NCBI GenBank assembly: GCA_022376515.1 | Contig: WTXI01000127.1 | Coordinates: forward strand, 41,744 to 105,743 | Origin: Lactifluus volemus | Taxonomy: Eukaryota; Basidiomycota; Agaricomycetes; Russulales; Russulaceae | Reading direction: 5' to 3' | Length of the DNA stretch: 64,000 nucleotides | Shown here: positions 54,292 to 64,000 of the stretch, piece after piece | How the letters are laid out: every line of letters starts with the position of its first letter | Position numbering within the stretch: the first letter of the stretch is position 1 | Notes under the pieces: generated by a model | The model's database searches: none | What the model was told of the DNA's origin: nothing | Seen by the model: the letters and a program-made list of their open reading frames with translations, nothing else | Program-made: the position numbers and the translations under genes

Positions 54292-55613
54292 ATGACCCAC
54301 CTAGCAGAACAAGTGGACGCCATCACGATAGAACCAGAACCAATACAAGTCAGAGCGACCATGACCGAAGCACCAATGGTTACAGCCAACCGAGCGATAA
54401 GAGGAGAAGGACCGCTTCCCCCAGTCGCAGGCCAAGGATGGGTGCTCAACCAGGGAGGAGCACCGCCCCCAGGTCCGCCTCAAGGACCACCTCAAGGCCC
54501 ACCTCAAGGCCCGCCTCATGGAGGAGGTCCCCCAGGCTGGCCCCCAGTTGGACCCCCAGGAGGTGGACCCCCAGGAGGGGGACTGCCACAAGGACCGATG
54601 CCAGGACCAGGCTACCTTATGGGAGCGCCCACAGGACGGCCACCCACCATCTTTGATGGAGACAGGCAGAAAGTGGATGACTTCATGGATGAATGGAACC
54701 TCTTCTGCCTCAATAACACGTTCAACTACGCCTTCGCCCTCCCCTACCAAAGAGTCACCAACTGCCTGTCCTACATTAAAGGACCCAAAGTCGCCAACTG
54801 GAATAGGACCCAGGTCCAATGGCTCCACAATGTCACAACACAAAATGTGAACCCAGTCGGTTATGACAACCAATGGCTGTGGGACACTTTCGCAGACGAA
54901 TTCAGAAGCGCATTTCAGGACACGGCGGCAGAGCAGAACGCAGAAAGGAACCTCTCCAACCTTCAGATGAAGGGAGGAGAACTGGACACGTACATCAGCG
55001 ACTTCACGGAACTCACCAGGAAGGCAAACAGAAGCCTTCAAGACAAGGGAACCATTATCATGTTCCGACAAGGACTCCAACAGGCGCTACACAATGCCCT
55101 CTACCACATCAACCAGCCCCACGCACCTTCCAACAGTGGGCGGACGCGGCTAGAGCTGAACAAGCCAAATGGGCAGAGTGGGGCGCGCACGGATTCCAGG
55201 AACGTGTCAAGAAGTACAAAGAAAGCAAAGACGGCAGGCGCACCTGGCAGGAACGCGCCAAAAACAGACAGAAAGACCGACGCTCCGATGCCATGGACGT
55301 AGACAATGTCCAGGTCAACGCCATGACAGATGCAGAAAAGGACAGCCTCATGAAGAAAGGGGCCTGCTTCTTCTGCAAAGAAACCGGGCACATGGCTAGA
55401 GTCTGCCCCAAAAAGAAGGGGAGGACAAACACCTGGAAAACCGCGCCCAAGCGCGTAGTGGTAAAGGAAGCCTCCACAGCCAGTACGGAGCCGAGCGAAG
55501 AACCGGAGGAGGAAGATGACGACAAGAAAGACCTTCTAGGGAAAGTCAGAGGAATGTCCAGGGAACAACGCGAAGAGCTCATGGACAGCATGCTGAAAGA
55601 TGAGGGTTTTTAA
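54292..55613 (+). pseudogene. gypsy-1 Gag with one frameshift
   Basis: It starts MTHLAEQVDAITIEPEP, followed by a Pro/Gly-rich tract (PQGPPQGPP type), the retrotransposon Gag core (DGDRQKVDDFMDEWNLFCLN ... WDTFADEFRSAFQD ... LDTYISDFTELTRKA), then a frame change near 55,110-55,130 into TFQQWADAARAEQAKWAEWG. The CCHC zinc knuckle CFFCKETGHMARVC is at about 55370-55411, and an acidic C-terminus ends at 55,613. The shift lies within Gag, upstream of the zinc knuckle, so it is a mutation rather than programmed frameshifting. Confidence 0.82.
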
Positions 55614-55629
55614 GCGGCTCTAACCCACC

Positions 55630-56272
55630 GGCCTGGGAAAGAGCTATAGAACTGTATCGGATCAGTATTAGGACTCGGAATTCTATGATTTTGAATGTGC
55701 CCTACCGATCCATGCAGCGAATGGCCGAAGTAAAAACCCTTGTGGACAGCGGAGCCACAGAGAATCTCATGGACACCTCTACCGCCTCCTTCCTGAACGT
55801 CGCCCTCCAAAAACTCCCCCTTCCCCGAACCATCATCAACGCTGATGGCTCCGCCAATACGGCAGGAGCCCTTACCCATTACTGTGAGCTCAGAATCCGA
55901 CAAGGAGACAAAGAAGAAGTGCAGAACTTCTATGTCTCGAATCTGGGCTCGGACCGAATCATCCTTGGATACCCTTGGTTAAAAGTGTTCCAACCAAAGT
56001 TTGACTGGGAAACCAGTCGACTGAACGGACCTCCGGTACAGCTAGAAGCCAAGTGGTATGACCGAGTAAAAAAAAGACAAGAACGAATGATTGTGCGACA
56101 AGCACGCGTGGATCCTGCCTGGGAAGAAGGAGACGAAATCATCCTAGTCAGCAAGGTCAACATGGCACAGCAATGGGTGGAGAAAGCAAACAGAGACAAA
56201 GAAAAGGTGGAAATCCCCCCACAATACCGAGACTTCGCCAACGTCTTCTCTGAAGAAGGAGCTAAGAGATTT
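55630..56272 (+). pseudogene. gypsy-1 protease, truncated
   Basis: A retropepsin-type aspartic protease with the active site TLVDSGATENLMD (near 55736-55775) and the flap and C-terminal motif RIILGYPWL (near 55957), followed by a linker to KRF, where gypsy-2 interrupts. It is in a different frame from gag, consistent with a gag-pol shift. Confidence 0.82.
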
Positions 56273-56795
56273 TGTTACGGCTCGACTAGGGCCGGGTCCC
56301 AACTAGGGTTCGAGTAATTCTGGTCTCTCCTAAGACCTAGGCTCAGGGTTACCCAAGGTAACGACGCGCAGAGCCCTGTGGTGTTGTAGCACAACCACCA
56401 AGCTTCAGTAGCCTTATTAGGGCGTGTAGGAGGGTAAGAGAAAGAAGGGAAAAGGGAAAGGAGAAGAGGAGAGTTCTGTCTTTCAGGAGAGGGAAACAAG
56501 TCGATTCAGGTTAAAGCCGAAGCTGGGGTACAAGCTACCAGCTGAGGCCTACTTATACAATGTACGCTAATTGTTCTACCAAACTAGGGTGGACAATAAG
56601 CAAGGAGTCAAGACAATAGAACGCGAGGACAATAGAGACTCGGAACAATAACACTGGACTAACTGGGACAGACAATAGCACAATCAGAACAATAGAACAG
56701 TCAGCACAATAGAGACAATGTGGACGGGACGTCATCAGGATGAGTAACCAGGTCACGGAAAGCATAGGGTCCAACGTGTCCTGCATTCCGTAACA
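56273..56795 (-). repeat. 3-prime LTR of gypsy-2 (523 bp)
   Basis: TGTTACGG...CCGTAACA, with 8-bp perfect inverted ends. It contains repeated GACAATAG-like words (CAATAGA, CAATAG) over about 56570-56720. Confidence 0.9.
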
Positions 56796-56796
56796 A

Positions 56797-56811
56797 TACC
56801 CCCTCTCTAGA
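56797..56811 (-). other. Polypurine tract of gypsy-2
   Basis: On the minus strand, AGAGAGGGGGTAT directly precedes the 3-prime LTR. It is the expected position and composition for plus-strand DNA priming. Confidence 0.65.
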
Positions 56812-56831
56812 AGGCAGTCCCACCTGCCACC

Positions 56832-58011
56832 TTAGTCAGTTTTACGTCGTGACTGGGACGGGCCGGCGACACAAGTGTCTAGGACTTCCATCTGTTTGCG
56901 CTTCTTCCTGATCTCCTCTGCAGTGCCATCCAAAAGACATCCCCCACCGTGCCATGTGTGGTCTTCAGGGACGCGGCACACCCCAAGCCCAGGCATACAG
57001 GAGAAGTGAGGGAAGGGGCAGCCGTCGCTGTTGTGGGTCATCATTCGGTCGTGGAAACGGCAGTGTTTCAGTTCTCTACGCGGCGTAGAGTCATTTGGAA
57101 AATCGAATCTCTGAAGACCTCCGGAATCGAGTCCCAAGCGATCAAGTCCGTGTGGGTGAAGAGTAAGGCGCGCTCGTGGTTCCATATCCCGATCTCTCTG
57201 CTGAGGACCCCCGGGATTACCGTCTCTCTGGTCGAGCCAATATTCGGTGGTCCCGTAGGTGGGGAACGCTTGAATGGCTTCGTCCTGCGTGCTAACTGGG
57301 GTCGTCTGGGTGCCAACGCTACGGGTCTGAGGGGGCAGATCCGGGACCCAACCGTCTGTTTGCGCCGCCACGACAGCGGGGATCGTGGGAGCACGAAGGA
57401 GGTTGATCTGTAGCCTGCCTTCGTCGTCTTCTTCAAACCATTCTTCTTCAGGGGTCTCTGGTCTAGCGAAGTCACCCAGCCTTTGGGCAACCATGGTGCT
57501 ACGGCCGTCAGTGAAGATGCGGGTGCGTCTCTGAGCTCCAGGGTGGTCCCTTCTCCACTTGAAGTCGAAAGGCAGTGAAGACACTGTCGGGTATCCTCGT
57601 AGTACTTATAGGGATTGTAAGGCCACTCGTAGTTGTTTTCGCGCCCCACTGGCCAGTCATACGGGATCCCCAGACACACGAGACGAACTTGGCGTAGTCA
57701 ACTATGAAGGAGCCGGGGGAGGTGCGATGTTCTCGTTTGGGATCGAAGAAGTCTGCGTCTGCCCGGGAAGCTTGGAAAATTTGCGGGAGGGAGAGGTCAA
57801 GGTTTGCGGATTGAATCTCCTCCCAAGTATAAGGGAGCGAGGTAACCGGGGCGTTAGTAATGGGAAGCGCAGATGGCCTCCCGACAGAAGTGTTTGTGCT
57901 GGCTATGATGGGCGTAGGTGATGTGGATTGTCGTTTGAGGAAGAACTCGCGGAAGTGAGGGGTAACGAAGGGGGGTTCGTTAGGCTCTTGGAAGAGGGAG
58001 CGAAGCTGCAT
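56832..58011 (-). pseudogene. gypsy-2 third ORF, downstream of integrase
   Basis: An ATG at 58011 opens a frame (MQLRSLFQEPNEPPFVTPHF) overlapping the end of pol. It changes frame near 57,670 (CLGIPYDWPVGRENNYEWPY) and again near 57,580 (FDFKWRRDHPGAQRRTRIF), ending at 56,832. The last part has a Cys/His-rich segment (CRFHDRMMTHNSDGCPFPHF, then more C and H) and a basic tail. Ty3/gypsy elements usually end with the integrase or chromodomain, so this is an extra ORF in the usual env position. No signal peptide or transmembrane segment is visible, so it does not look like an envelope. Function unknown. Confidence 0.6.
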
Positions 58012-59690
58012 TGTCTGCTGTCCATCCTCCCCCGTCTTATTATAATCTTCCTTGCCTTTGTTGGGTTTTGTTTGTGAAATTCTTCCACCAAGTCATCCGC
58101 GTGCACCTGGTCAGCTGGTTCCCAGGTGTTGTGGGCGTGGGGGTACCCTTCCCACTTCAGGAAGTACTCGAGGCGCCCCTTGCCACGCCCTTTTCGCCTG
58201 GAGTCCAACACCTGTTCGACTTCATATTCTTCCTCACCTTCTATTACGTCTGGGGCTGGTTCCGTGAAGGCCTGCCCATTTTCTTCCGTCTCCTTGTATG
58301 GTGATAGAAGGGATGCATGGAAGACCGGGTGGACACGTTTTTGACGCCACTGATCCGGGAGTTTCAGCTTGAAAACTACCGGGTTAATCACCTGGACCAC
58401 TGGGAATGGGCCGTATCTTTTTGGGGCTAACTTGGCGAAGGGGTGTGACGTTTTGAGGTTCTTCCCGTCTAGCCAAACTTGATCTCCTTCTTTGAAGGGT
58501 TCATATGCTCGTCTACCCTTCTTTCTCACATTCCGCTTTTGGAGGAGGTCTTGCACCCTTTGGATCGCTTGATGCGCTTGGTTACGTTTCTCCATCAAAT
58601 AGTCTTTGCGCCGTTCTACTGCTGGCATCTTCCCTTCCTTATCAGTTTGCCATACCGTGGGTGTGTGTCCCATGAGTAAGTCGAACGGGGTTTGTTTTGT
58701 TGTTTCATTGATCCACGAGTTGTGGACGAACTGGGCTAGAGGCAACCAGCTGACCCAGTCATTCTGTTGGAAGTTTCCATAGACGCGCAGGTATTGTTCT
58801 AGCCATTGGTTCGTTCGTTCCGATTGGCCATCTGTTTGGGGGTGGTATGCCGTACTGATGTTCTGGTCAATCCCCAATTGTCTACACAGTTCTCTCGTCC
58901 ATTTTGATGCAAGCGCGGATCGCGATCCGAGATCACCCGCTTCGGAGGGCCGTAATGGGGGAACACCTCTTTGGCATAGCATCTCGCGACTCCTTCACTG
59001 TCGATGGTTTTGTTGCAAGGGATAAAGAATGCCGCCTTGCTACAGTCGTGGTCGGTGATGGTCAGAATACTGTCGTAGCCTTGTGACTCTGGGAGGTCTG
59101 TGATCAGGTCTAGGGCAATCGTCGAATATGGGGCGTAGCTTTGTTTTGGGGGAATGGGTACCAGGGGACTTTGGGTCTGGTTGTGCCGCTCTTGGTGCTT
59201 TGACAAGTTGCACACCCCTGCACGTATTTGGTGACGAATGTTCTCATCGTGGGCCACCAGTAATCTTTAGCGATTGTGGACCAAGTCCTCATGATCCCCG
59301 GATGCCCCGCCGTCTTGTGATCGTGGTACATTTGTAGAATGCTTCGATGCACTGTGGGGTCTTCTGGAACCGCCAATCGGTCGTGGTGATACCACTTGGT
59401 CCCAAAGCGTGTCCGGTGCTTTCGCACTCCTTCTGTTTTCGTCCACTCTTCCAACTGCTGTTGATGTTTCTCTTGAGCGCGCTCTACTTCTTGTTCTAAT
59501 GACTGTTCTTCCGTAAAGAGGCGCACAAAGAGCTCTGGGGGCAAGACTAGCACATCCTCGTGGTCATTCTCCCCCTGGTCGCATCCTGGTCGTCGTGACA
59601 GTGGGTCGGCCTTGTTAGTCTTCCCTGGTCGATGGACAATCTTCATGTTGTATTCTGCCATCTTAGGGATGTAGCGCGCCACCCGTCGAC
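57903..59690 (-). pseudogene. gypsy-2 integrase and chromodomain, frameshifted
   Basis: From 59,690 down: the end of RNase H (ARYIPKMAEYNMKIVHRPGK), the integrase zinc domain (H..H...C..C in MYHDHKTAGHPG ... GCATCQSTK), a one-base shift near 59,150, the catalytic core (ALDLITDLPES, TDHDCSKAAFF, SDRDPR), another shift near 58,900, then AYHPQTDGQSERTNQWLEQ with the Glu of DDE, the GPF/Y-type C-terminus (KRYGPFPVV, HPVFHASLL), and a chromodomain (EEYEVEQVLDSRR ... YFLKWEGYPHAHNTWEP, about 58060-58235). The chromodomain puts it among the chromoviruses, whose integrases target modified histones. Confidence 0.85.
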
Positions 59691-60770
59691 TGATCTTGTG
59701 CGCTTCCCGTAGTACTGAAGGTTAGCGTGGTCGCTGACGACAGTGATGACGTGCGGGGAGCTCAATAGAAGGTGCCGCCAGTGTTCCAAACCTCGGATCA
59801 TTGCCAGTAGTTCCCGGTCGTGGATATCGTAGTTCCTCTCTGCTTGGTTGAACGTTCGCGAGTAATATCCCACAGGGCGTAACTTCTGATCCTTGTCCGG
59901 TTGGTGGAGAATTGCTCCACTAGCGTATTGTGACGCATCGACTTCTAAGACAAATGGTTCAGCCAAGTTAGGTCTCTGTAGGACCGGGTCGCTAGTGACT
60001 GCCTTGATTAGTCGATCCACCGCTTGCGTACATTCCTCTGTCCACTCAAACTTGGTTGTCTTCTTTAGTAAGTTAGTCAGAGGTCTAGCAACATTGGCAA
60101 ATCCTGGGATGAACTGCCGTTGATAGCCCAAGACTCCGAGCGTACTGCGGACCTCCCGTACTGATTTCAGTTGTCGTGGCCACTCTGCTAGACCGTGCTT
60201 CTTGCTAGGGTCGATGCGAATGGTGCCCTGGTCGATGACGTACCCCAGAAACTCGATCTCTCTTCTGGCGAACTGACATTTTTCCGGCTTCAGAAAGAGT
60301 GACTCCTTCTCCAGAACTTCTAGGTATTCTTTGGTGATTTGATCGTGCAGTTCTGGGTCGTCAGGGGTTACGATGAGGAAGTCGTCCAAGTACCAGTGAA
60401 CCCAACGGGGGTATTTCTTTTTCAGATTAGCAAAGATGCGGTCTGCCATTCGTTGGAAGGCGGCGGGTGCGTTACACAATCCAAAAGGCATGACTTTGGC
60501 TTCAAACAGCCCCTCGTCTGTTTTCACTGCCGTGATCCACTGGCTGTCCGGGTGAATCCGAATGTTGTAATATCCATCTCTAATGTCAAACTTGGACATT
60601 AGCTTGGCGTCTCCCATTTGGTCGAAGATGGTGTCGATGCGGGGAAGGGGGTACACGTCCTTCACCGTCCATTCGTTCACTTTTCGGTAGTCATAGACGG
60701 GTCTCAACTTCCCATCCTGCTTCTTGATGTAGAAGAAAGGGCTGGACCATGCGGATTTCGACCTGTGATG
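59691..60770 (-). pseudogene. gypsy-2 reverse transcriptase and RNase H
   Basis: An open frame of about 350 codons: RPVYDYRKVNEWTVKDVYPL, FDIRDGYYNIRI, MPFGLCNAPAAFQRMAD, the catalytic YLDD at 60381-60392, FLGYVIDQGTIRIDPSK, and the RNase H part EPFVLEVDASQYASGAILHQ with NYDIHDRELLAMIRGLEHWR. The frame is lost near 59,713, where one C is missing from what should encode YYREAHKISRR. The 5-prime side is also shifted from the protease near 60,740. Confidence 0.87.
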
Positions 60771-61521
60771 TATCCTTTATCTTGCTGCTCTGTGAGAAAC
60801 GTCCTCATCGATTTGGTTTCTTCCGCCGTTAATTTGTATGTCTTGCAGTTGATTGTCTTCGGGGCCTCTGGCAGAAGCGTGATAACGAGGTCTTCGGGGC
60901 GTGAAGGGGGAAAGCGTTTTGCCTCTTCTTCTGAGAAGACCTTGGCGTACTTCTGGAACTGCTCCGGCACGGCTACCTTGCTTTGCCCTTTTCCCTCTCG
61001 TTGAGCCCACTGTTGACTGAAACTCGTTTTACACATTTTCATCCTTTGAGCCGCCCACTTCAGCTTCCAACTTCGCCCGGTGGTGGATAGCTTGATAGGT
61101 GGCCCTCGAATCTTTCCTTCCTTCCAATTGATCTGAGGGTCAAACTCCCGTAACCAGGGATATCCCAGGATGATCCGATCTTCGCCTAAGTTTGTGATAT
61201 AGAAGATCTGGGCGGCTTCTTTGCGTCCTTTGAGAATGTTGAGAAGACAGTAGCTGGTAATTTTACCGTCTTGATTCTCCGTTCCGTCTACGTTGAACAC
61301 CGTTCGTGGTTCCTGGAGGTTTATGGATCCCAGGCCTAGCTTCTCCACCATCCTTGGGTCGATAAATTTTCTGTAGCACCACTGTCGAGTAGTGCTTTTT
61401 CGGCAGCCGTCTTGGTCGCGCTCGTGAACAATAGGGGAATGTCCAGTGTATTGGTTCTCGAGATACGACATATTTGAGTAAGACGGGCTCGCACCCAGGC
61501 TGCACGGGTCGAGCCATTCAA
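60771..61521 (-). pseudogene. gypsy-2 protease and linker to RT
   Basis: The aspartic protease active site ALLDSGATENLST (near 61,370-61,405) is in one frame and the continuation (EKLGLGSINLQEPRTVFNVD, RIILGYPWLREFDPQINWKE) in another, so a shift lies just after the active site. The linker FSEEEAKRFPPSRPEDLVIT and KTINCKTYKLTAEE leads to RT. It aligns with the gypsy-1 protease, so the two elements are related. Confidence 0.82.
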
Positions 61522-63000
61522 AAATCCTCTTCTTCTACCAGCCCATCCAAGGCACCGTTGAAGGCTCCTTTCCCAATTTTGGCTCTGATGCTCCTGAGCA
61601 TCTGGATGGGGTCCTCGTCGTCACCGACTTGCGTGGTTTCATCGTCCTCCTTCTTGCTAGCTCTAGCCCTGGGCTGCTGTGGCGGTTTGGGATTGCTTTG
61701 CCCTTTCTTTTTAGGGCAATCCCTGGAGAGATGTCCTTGCTCTTTGCAGAAGAAGCACCGTCCCTCCCTTCTCAGTCTTTGTTTTTCGTCCGCTTTAGCT
61801 GAGTCGGTTCTGGTGACATCGATGTCCATGGCCCAGGGATCTTTCTGAGGGGGGTTTCCTTCTTCTTGGCCATGAGCTGGCTGGCCCACCGAGGGACGTC
61901 CTTTCTGAAGCTGATTTCATGCTTCAATTGTTGGTATGCGTCGTGGTGCTGAGTGGCTAACTCTTGCCAGCCTTTCAGGGTGTTTGGGTTCGCCCCTACT
62001 TGCTTGAGCATACTGGTGAGGAGCCCTAGGTCCAGTCCCCTCTTGTACATTCTGATGGTGCCGTTGCTGTCGGCGTCCCATCCTGCCTTCTTCCTGAGAC
62101 GATTGAACTCGGCTGTATACTGGGCCAGGTTTCCTTCTTCATTTCTAGGTGTTCTAGTCTTGTAATTGCGTCGTCTTCTTCGTTGGTGTCTTTGAAGGCG
62201 TCATCTAAGGCATCCTCGAAGTTGGTCCACAGGATTTCTGCATTCTCTCCGTGCTGGACTACTTCCTGTTCGATGGTGTCCAGGTAGTCTTGTACCATGC
62301 CGACACTAGTGGTCCTTTGACCATTCCTAACATTGTCATGACGCGATTGTAGGGGACTAGCATGTCATGTGGTTTCGGTTGATGGCTTTGTACATGCGCC
62401 ATTCGGTTTTGAAGACGTCGTAAAGGCCCTTTTCTCCTTTAAACGGCGTAGGTGGTATCCCTTTTAGCCCGTTCCTGGAGGAGCGACTGGTTGGGCCCCA
62501 ACTGCTGCAGCTGCGGCGCCTCCGCCTCCACCGCCACCTCCCCACCGCCACCTCCGCCACCACCGCCACCACCACCTCCGCCTCCACCACCCTGGCTTGG
62601 TCCTGCCATTGCCGTGGTTTGGGTTGGCTGTGTCAAAGTTGCCGAGCGGGTGAACATGGGGGTTGGCGATGTGATACTAAGGGCACTCATGGCGCGGTCT
62701 ATGGGGGTGACTGGGGTGATCAACGTAGGTTCTTCATTTTCTTGCGTAGGCGGGGGTTCTCTGGTTTGGCTGTCGTCAGAGGAGGAGTTTGCTCCTGCTG
62801 ATCTTGTCGGGGGGACGTCGTCCCGTCTCGTCCTCGCCTCGTCTTCGCTAGCTTCTGACGGCTGAGGGAAGGGGGGAGCGCTAGTTCATTGAGGATGTAG
62901 TCGTATTTGGTGAACTTCATAGTGGGATCGGTCCAGTACTCGCTGTTTGACCAGTAAATGTTGTACCACCGGTTATTGATAAATTCGCAGGGGGACTGTA
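61518..63000 (-). pseudogene. gypsy-2 Gag, several frameshifts
   Basis: In the sense direction: FINNRWYNIYW and MKFTKYDYILNELALPP, a shift, MITPVTPIDRAMSALS, a poly-glycine run (about 62525-62600), PFKGEKGLYDVFKTEWRMYK (Gag core), further shifts near 62,350 and 62,300, DYLDTIEQEV ... ALDDAFKDTNEEDDAITRLE, MYKRGLDLGLLTSMLKQVG, a shift near 61,850, and the CCHC knuckle CFFCKEQGHLSRDC (near 61,720-61,765), ending in EEEDF at 61,518. The domain order is normal; the reading frame is not. Confidence 0.8.
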
Positions 63001-63254
63001 CTTGGTTCTTGACCCGTCTTCTTCGTGATAGGAGTGATAGGTTGTCGGTTTCTGGTATAATTGGTGCGTTTGTCTCTGTCCTCTAAGAACCTGATGCTCC
63101 CCTTTTGTTCGATGGTTAGGTCGTCGTCCTCTCTGGGAATGACTCTAGTTCCTAGGTCGTCTTCGTTTGTTCCCAGACAACGATTAAAGACCCGTCGTTA
63201 TTCCTGTCCAGCCTTGCGTGTGAAAGGCGATATGATCCCCCGGTAGATAGAGGA

Positions 63255-63488
63255 TCAATGTGTTTCTTGCTCAGATTGGAACAACTCTGTTCCTGCACCC
63301 AAGATTGTTTCTAGGTGCCCAATGGTGCGCACACAGGAAATGCTGACTTCTTTCCAGCACCTTTGCTCCGATCTTCGTTTGGCGTTATACTGTTTCTGTA
63401 TTGCCTCGTTCTTGTTCAAGTGTGCGTCAATCAACAATTCTTTGATTCGCAGGTAGATTGGTTGTTGTAGATAGTCCCAAGTGGACAT
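63255..63488 (-). CDS. gypsy-2 leader ORF
   Basis: An intact 77-aa ORF starting 12 nt from the primer-binding site: MSTWDYLQQPIYLRIKELLI..., helical and basic/glutamine-rich. It holds the same position as the helical leader frame of gypsy-1. It could be translated before Gag or be part of a spliced Gag; unknown. Confidence 0.4.
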   Translation of the reverse strand: MSTWDYLQQPIYLRIKELLIDAHLNKNEAIQKQYNAKRRSEQRCWKEVSISCVRTIGHLETILGAGTELFQSEQETH

Positions 63489-63499
63489 CTACTGGTAGG

Positions 63500-63511
63500 A
63501 GCTTCGGCTTT
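63500..63511 (-). other. Self-priming primer-binding site of gypsy-2
   Basis: On the minus strand, AAAGCCGAAGCT directly abuts the 5-prime LTR. It is the exact 12-nt complement of AGCTTCGGCTTT in that LTR (63756-63745). Confidence 0.8.
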
Positions 63512-64000
63512 TGTTACGGCTCGACTAGGGCCGGGTCCCAACTAGGGTTCGAGTAATTCTGGTCTCTCCTAAGACCTAGGCTCAGGGTTACCCAAGGTAA
63601 CGACGCGCAGAGCCCTGTGGTGTTGTAGCACAACCACCAAGCTTCAGTAGCCTTATTAGGGCGTGTAGGAGGGTAAGAGAAAAGAGGGAAAGGAGGAGAG
63701 GAGAGTTCTGTCTTTCAGGAGAGGGAAACAAGTCGATTCAGGTTAAAGCCGAAGCTGGGGTACAAGCTACCAGCTGAGGCCTACTTATACAATGTACGCT
63801 AATTGTTCTACCAAACTAGGGTGGACAATAAGCAAGGAGTCAAGACAATAGAACGCGAGGACAATAGAGACTCGGAACAATAACACTGGACTAACTGGGA
63901 CAGACAATAGCACAATCAGAACAATAGAACAGTCAGCACAATAGAGACAATGTGGACGGGACGTCATCAGGATGAGTAACCAGGTCACGGAAAGCATAGG
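63512..64000 (-). repeat. 5-prime LTR of gypsy-2 (partial, cut by the window end)
   Basis: 489 bases visible, identical to the 3-prime LTR except for length and sequence differences in the purine tract around 63,678-63,700. About 30 bp remain outside the window. Confidence 0.9.
63745..63789 (-). promoter_or_regulatory. Core promoter and RNA 5-prime end of gypsy-2
   Basis: TATAAG at 63789-63784 (minus strand) lies 33 nt upstream of AGCTTCGGCTTT (63756-63745), the predicted RNA start. The start is inferred from complementarity to the primer-binding site. Confidence 0.62.

Larger units (their letters stand above)
53084..56272 (+). mobile_element. Ty3/gypsy element gypsy-1, 5-prime part (interrupted)
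   Basis: Inserted in the copia integrase region, same orientation. It contains the 5-prime LTR, a self-priming PBS, a leader ORF, gag and protease, and is cut at 56,272 by gypsy-2. The cut falls at an ...EEGAKRF motif, just before the RT domain. The remainder lies beyond the window. Confidence 0.85.
56273..64000 (-). mobile_element. Ty3/gypsy chromovirus gypsy-2 (right end beyond the window)
   Basis: A minus-strand element between LTRs 56273-56795 and 63512->64000, nested in gypsy-1. The order in the sense direction is LTR, self-priming PBS, leader ORF, Gag with zinc knuckle, protease, RT, RNase H, integrase, chromodomain, an extra third ORF, polypurine tract, LTR. The two LTRs match over the visible part except in one purine tract, indicating a recent insertion. 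The coding region is nevertheless interrupted by several one-base shifts, so this copy is not autonomous. Confidence 0.9.

Noticed and set aside
54301..55080. Minus-strand 259-codon ORF
   Set aside because: Antisense to the gypsy-1 Gag; Trp/Ser-rich composition results from the Pro/Gly-rich Gag on the plus strand.
63255..63511. A tRNA-primed PBS for gypsy-2 (TGGTAGGAGC on the plus strand at 63,494)
   Set aside because: It is on the wrong strand for this element and not adjacent to the LTR in the sense direction; the 12-nt self-complementary site explains the position better.
1..64000. tRNA, rRNA, CRISPR, bacterial operon or phage features
   Set aside because: I saw no sequence supporting any of these; the window is eukaryotic (introns, LTR retrotransposons, F-box/Rab/E2 genes).

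Overview
The window looks like a repeat-rich, accessory stretch of a basidiomycete (Agaricomycete-like) genome. The pointers are a large lineage-expanded F-box family with introns of about 50 nt, chromodomain Ty3/gypsy elements and a Ty1/copia element, and remnants of nuclear genes for a mitochondrial enzyme (branched-chain alpha-keto acid dehydrogenase E2) and a Rab GTPase. The taxon is inferred from family style only. I saw no rRNA, tRNA or CRISPR array.

Positions 1-43,080 and its continuation to about 50,440: a segmental-duplication array. Ten F-box genes (F1-F10; seven on the minus strand, three on plus) are embedded in repeated blocks that also carry broken copies of a Rab7-like GTPase (plus strand) and of BCKDH E2 (minus strand). 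Eight F-box copies keep long ORFs, although F6 is cut short at its C-terminus; F8 and F10 are broken. No Rab or E2 copy is intact. Every F-box copy has the same two-exon structure: a short first exon (usually containing a SIGSN-like motif), an intron of 50-55 nt in phase 1, then the F-box exon. The true starts therefore lie upstream of the longest ORFs. The order is F1 - near-complete E2 remnant - F2 - block B - F4 - block A - F5 - block B - F7 - block A (F-box lost) - block B - F9 - block A-like - F10. Block B is E2 C-terminal part / plus-strand F-box / Rab / E2 N-terminal piece. Block A is E2 C-terminal piece / Rab / E2 N-terminal piece.

Positions 38,162-39,040: an LTR-like insertion (TG...CA) with a 4-bp target duplication interrupts the array. 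Positions 43,081-49,835: two related non-autonomous elements share perfect 15-bp terminal inverted repeats and long subterminal arrays rich in TTAAGC/GCTTAA. They sit only 100 bp apart, in the same orientation. Their interiors differ and carry pieces of host genes (aldehyde dehydrogenase, a membrane-like protein, the C-terminus of a Gly/Met/Ala-rich probable RNA-binding protein), so they resemble Pack-type gene-capturing transposons.

Positions 50,786-64,000: a three-deep nest of LTR retrotransposons. A decayed Ty1/copia element is split by a plus-strand Ty3/gypsy element (gypsy-1), which is split by a minus-strand Ty3/gypsy chromovirus (gypsy-2) that runs past the window end. Both gypsy elements carry an 11-12 nt primer-binding site that is the exact complement of a sequence 33-35 nt downstream of the TATA box in their own LTR, the hallmark of Tf1/sushi-type self-priming. 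The two gypsy-2 LTRs are identical over the visible part except for one purine tract, yet the body has several single-base frameshifts.
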